A stretch of DNA of 64,000 bases. It comes from Closterium sp. NIES-65. Its lineage: Eukaryota; Streptophyta; Zygnematophyceae; Desmidiales; Closteriaceae. The notes beneath the pieces are model-generated. The model ran no database searches. It was not told the origin of the DNA and saw only the letters and a program-made list of their open reading frames with translations. The DNA is taken from contig CANXME010002317.1 of NCBI GenBank assembly GCA_948144175.1, positions 2,356,001 through 2,420,000 of the forward strand. The letters are read 5' to 3'. A program made the position numbers and the translations under genes. This document shows, piece after piece, positions 61,203 through 64,000 of the stretch (the stretch's first letter is position 1; every line of letters begins with the position of its first letter).

Positions 61203-64000
61203 ATGGCGATCGCGTTACAATTAGCTGCCGTGACTTCGAACGTCCCAGGAAGCCTAAATCGCGGCTCACTGCAATCGCTGCGGCCCGCACAGGTACGTAC
61301 AGGGTAGAAGGTAGGAAGCTACGTCGCAGGACGTCGCAGGAAGGTCCGGCTTGGGAGACTACGACGCAACATGAATCACACAACGATTAGGCTGTCACGA
61401 AATCGTTTCAAGAATTATGAGACGCGGGCTTTAAAATCTATGACATTCCGAAATCGTTTGTGGCTCCTAATTACGTGACATTACCCACTGTTTTCTTTAA
61501 CTTGCCGTTCAGGCATCTCGCTTGGCGATTCCACTCCGTCGGCGTCAAATTCAAGTGACAGCGTCCCAGGACCAGCAGCGGCAAGGTATGCAAGTTAACA
61601 GAGTTGAACAGATGATTGAGTAGCAGTAGCAGAGTCAGAATCAGAAGCAGAAGCAGAAGCAGCAGCAGAAGCAGAAGCAGAAACAGAAGGTGGACAGCTT
61701 TCTTTTTTCCCCACCCTCAACCCCCCTTATCCATCACTCCCCACCAAAATCAACTGGTGATGAGCGCAGCAAAATGGTGCTTCACGCTATCTCCTCCATT
61801 TACCTCAGCCACCCTCCCCTCCTCCCCTCCTCGACTCTCCTCTCTCCCCCCTTAACTCTCTCCCCTCTTTGGCTGCCCCCTCCATTCTTCTTCCCAGCAC
61901 AACCAACCATCCCGGTGATGAGCGCAGCAAGGAGGTGCTTGAGGCCTTCTTTCCCCTCCATTCACCTCTGTCCCCGCCACCCTCCTCGCCCCACCTCCCC
62001 TCCCTCACCCCCTCCATTCTTCTTTCCAGCACAACCAACCATCCGGTGATGAGTGAAGCAAGGAGGTGCTTGAGGCCTTCTTTCCCCTCCATTCACCTCT
62101 GTCCACACTCCCATTCACCCCCCCACCCACCCCCTTTCCATCACTCCCCAGCACAACCATCCATCCGGTGATGAGCTGAGTGCAGCAAGGTGGTGCTGGA
62201 AGATTCCTACCCTGCTGCACTCATAAGATTTCTGCCCCATAAACTCTTCCCCTTCCCCTACCGCCTCCCCCACCCGCCCCTATCCATCGCTCCCCAGGAA
62301 GTGATGAGCGCAGCAAAGTGGTTTTGAGAATTCTCAAAAACACTCTGCAGCATCAGGAAGTGATGAGCGCAGCAAGGTGGTGCTGAAAGATTTCTACCTT
62401 GCTGCACTCAGCTCCATATACTCTTCCCCTACCCCTACCGCCTCCCCCCAACCGCCCTCAATCCATCACTCCCCAGGAAGTGACGAGCGCAGCAAAGTGG
62501 TGCTGAAAGATTCCTACCTTGCTGCACTCAGCTCCATATACTCTTCCCCTTCCCCTACCGCCTCCCCCCACCCGCCCCTATCCATCGCTCCCCGGGACGG
62601 GATGAGCGCAGCAAAGTGGTGCTTGACGCTCTCTCCTCCATATAGTCCCCCATCCCCCTTTCCCGCCTCCCCCTCAACCCCCCACGCCCGCCCACCTGTA
62701 TTTATCTCCCCCCAGGAAGTGATGAGCGCAGCAAAGAGGTGCTGGAAGATTTCTGCCCCATGAACTCTTCCCCTTTCCCTACCGCCTCCCCCTACCCACC
62801 CTCTATCTATCCATCTCCCCCCAGGAAGTGATGAACGCAGCAAATAGGTGCTGGAAGATTTCTCCTCCATATCCCCCCCTTCCCCCCCTTCTTCCTCACC
62901 CCCTTCTCCCCCCTCTCCCTCACGCGCTTTCCCCCCCACTCCCTCACCCCCGCCGCCTCCCCCTCAACCCTCAACCCCCACCCGCCCCTGTCCATCACTC
63001 CCCAGCAAGTGATGAGCGCAGCAAAGAGGTTCTGGACGCCTTCTTTTCTCGGCAAGGCCGTAGCAGAGGTGTTTTTCCTCCCCTCTACCCCTCCCCCCTC
63101 GTACATCACTCCCCAGGAAGTGATGAGCGCAGCAAGGAGGTTCTGGACGCCTTCTTTCTCGGCAAGGCCGTAGCAGAGGTGGTATCAGAGCGGTTGGGGT
63201 CGGCTGTGGGAGAGATTCTGAGTGAGGTGGGGAGGCGGCAGGCGGAGCAGCAGCAGCAACTGAAACAGTTTCAGGTGAGCTGGTGTGTCTAGAGCAAGTG
63301 AATCCAGAGGTGGTATTGGTTTTTGTATGAGCAGGTGGGGTCGGCTGTGGGAGAGATTTTGAGTGAGGTGGGGAGGCGGCAGGCGGAGCAGCAGCAGCAG
63401 CAACCGAAACAGTTCCAGGTGAGCCGGTGTGTCTCGAGCAAGTCAATCAGAGGAAGCATTGGTTGGTAGGAGTGAGATTCAGAAGTGGGAAGGTGCCAGG
63501 CGGAGCAGCAGCAGCAGCAGCAACCGAAACAGTTCCAGGTGAGCCGATGTGTCTCGAGCAAGTCAATCAGAGGAGGCATTGGTTGGTAGGAGTGAGATTC
63601 GGAAGTGGGGAGATGGCAGGCGGAGCAGCAGCAGCAGCAACTGAAACAGTTTCAGGTGAGCCGATGTGTCTCGAGCAAGTCAATCAGAGGAGGCATTGGT
63701 TGGTAGGAGTGAGATTCAGAAGTGGGGAGATGGCAGGCGGAGCAGCAGCAGCAACCGAAACAGTTCCAGGTGAGCCGATGTGTCTCGACCAAGTCAATCA
63801 GAGGAGGCAATGGTTGGTAGGAGTGAGCAACTGAAACAGTTTCAGGTGAGCCGATGTGTCTCGAGCAAGTCAATCAGAGGAGGCATTGGTTGGTAGGAGT
63901 GAGATTCAGAAGTGGGGAGATGGCAGGCGGAGCAGCAGCAGCAACCGAAACAGTTCCAGGTGAGCCGATGTGTCTCGACCAAGTCAATCAGAGGAGGCAA
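61203..64000 (+). CDS. Plastid-targeted protein like cyanobacterial thylakoid-associated proteins (partial, DUF6825-like)
   Basis: Exons 61203-61292, 61513-61585 and 63117-63274 (phases 0 and 1, then 0); the gene continues past the window. Exon 1 starts CTATGGCG and encodes MAIALQLAAVTSNVPGSLNR, a Ser/Leu/Arg-rich transit-type start; exon 2 continues basic (RLAIPLRRRQIQVTAS). Exon 3 encodes DAFFLGKAVAEVVSERLGSA, VGEILSEVGRRQAEQQQQL and KQFQ. The FFLGKAVAE...LSE-GxxxAEQxxxLxxF pattern resembles a small cyanobacterial thylakoid-associated family and its plant plastid relatives; I recall this as DUF6825 but cannot verify it. Many copies of the exon 3 start precede it and copies of its end follow. 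Confidence 0.6.
61617..61690. repeat. AGCAGA microsatellite
   Basis: (AGCAGA)n/(AGCAGC)n tract at the start of intron 2 of the plastid protein gene. Confidence 0.95.
61745..63060 (+). repeat. About eleven copies of the 5' part of exon 3 in intron 2
   Basis: The segment GTGATGAGCGCAGCAA plus A/GG-GGTGCT (codons SDERSK(E/V)VL) recurs at about 61757, 61915, 62047, 62168, 62302, 62357, 62479, 62600, 62719, 62827 and 63009, before the working exon at 63117. Most have an AG acceptor. Spacing 55-180 bp with a CT-rich filler. Confidence 0.95.
62322..62339. repeat. 18-bp perfect palindrome TTTTGAGAATTCTCAAAA
   Basis: Perfect palindrome with EcoRI-like centre between two copies of the SDERSK segment; the left copy breaks off at AGCAAAGTGG. 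Confidence 0.97.
63325..64000 (+). repeat. Copies of the 3' part of exon 3 up to the window edge
   Basis: The segment GSAVGEILSEVGRRQAEQQQ to QFQ and GTGAG donor recurs fully at 63339-63418, then as shorter GEMAGGAAAA-frame variants (AGCAGCAGCAGCAA-CTGAAACAGTT) at about 63500, 63620, 63740, 63828 and 63930. A 120-150 bp unit with GTGTCTCGAGCAAGTCAATC filler is tandemly repeated. Confidence 0.93.

Noticed and set aside
2760-62339. Palindromes with SalI, EcoRI, AatII and NarI-like centres as cloning linkers
   Set aside because: Too many different centres, degenerate variants, and tandem expansion with local sequence; no vector sequence beside them. A library artefact is still possible and is noted in the findings.
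63179-63192. GGTATCAGAGC, like a retrotransposon primer-binding junction
   Set aside because: It lies inside the exon encoding AEVVSERLG, with no terminal repeat or polyprotein near. Chance match.

Overview
The window looks like nuclear DNA of a streptophyte (a charophyte-grade alga or an early land plant; I cannot name the species). Reasons: a plant-type intronless tRNA-Cys(GCA); GT-AG introns in almost every gene; nuclear genes for plastid proteins (initiation factor IF-2, thylakoid-type signal peptidase, a probable plastid protein like cyanobacterial thylakoid-associated proteins); and a secreted root-cap-family protein.

Layout. 1-717 (-): 5' part of a probable mitochondrial inner-membrane protein. 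803-874 (+): tRNA-Cys. 1392-4653 (-): IMP3, five exons. 5728-6265 (+): small two-exon gene of unknown function. 6712-8758 (-): secreted root-cap-family protein. 10309-11904 (+): plastid type I signal peptidase, five exons. 13651-29927 (+): plastid IF-2, twelve exons, all introns phase 0. 30795-31793 (-): unknown 332-residue protein. 34419-37842 (+): SDR-fold protein without the usual catalytic Tyr. 38739-41906 (+): secreted fasciclin-domain protein. 44099-55114: a nested transposon block. 55159-56328 (-): second fasciclin-domain gene. 58270-59787 (+): protein kinase with a large insert. From 61203 (+) to the right edge: a plastid protein gene that continues outside.

The main unusual signal is structural. 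In nearly every multi-exon gene the introns are packed with near-identical partial copies of the neighbouring exon. Copies upstream of a working exon carry its acceptor and 5' part; copies downstream carry its 3' part and donor; copies of last exons lie beyond the stop codon. IF-2 is the extreme case, with dozens of copies, some expanded into arrays of about 128, 138 and 188 bp. The signal peptidase gene is free of them. Short palindromes of the form T(n)GAG-NNNN-CTCA(n), with changing centres (ACGT, TCGA, AATT, GCGC), sit repeatedly where two copies meet. I read this as either an unusual local duplication process with palindromic junctions, or an assembly/library artefact that long reads must exclude.

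The transposon block is a hAT DNA transposon with a multi-exon transposase on the minus strand. Its last exon is interrupted by a 1.37-kb non-autonomous hAT element with a perfect 8-bp target duplication and similar ends. A DIRS/PAT-type tyrosine-recombinase retrotransposon with split direct repeats sits in the promoter-side subterminal region of the outer element and looks whole.
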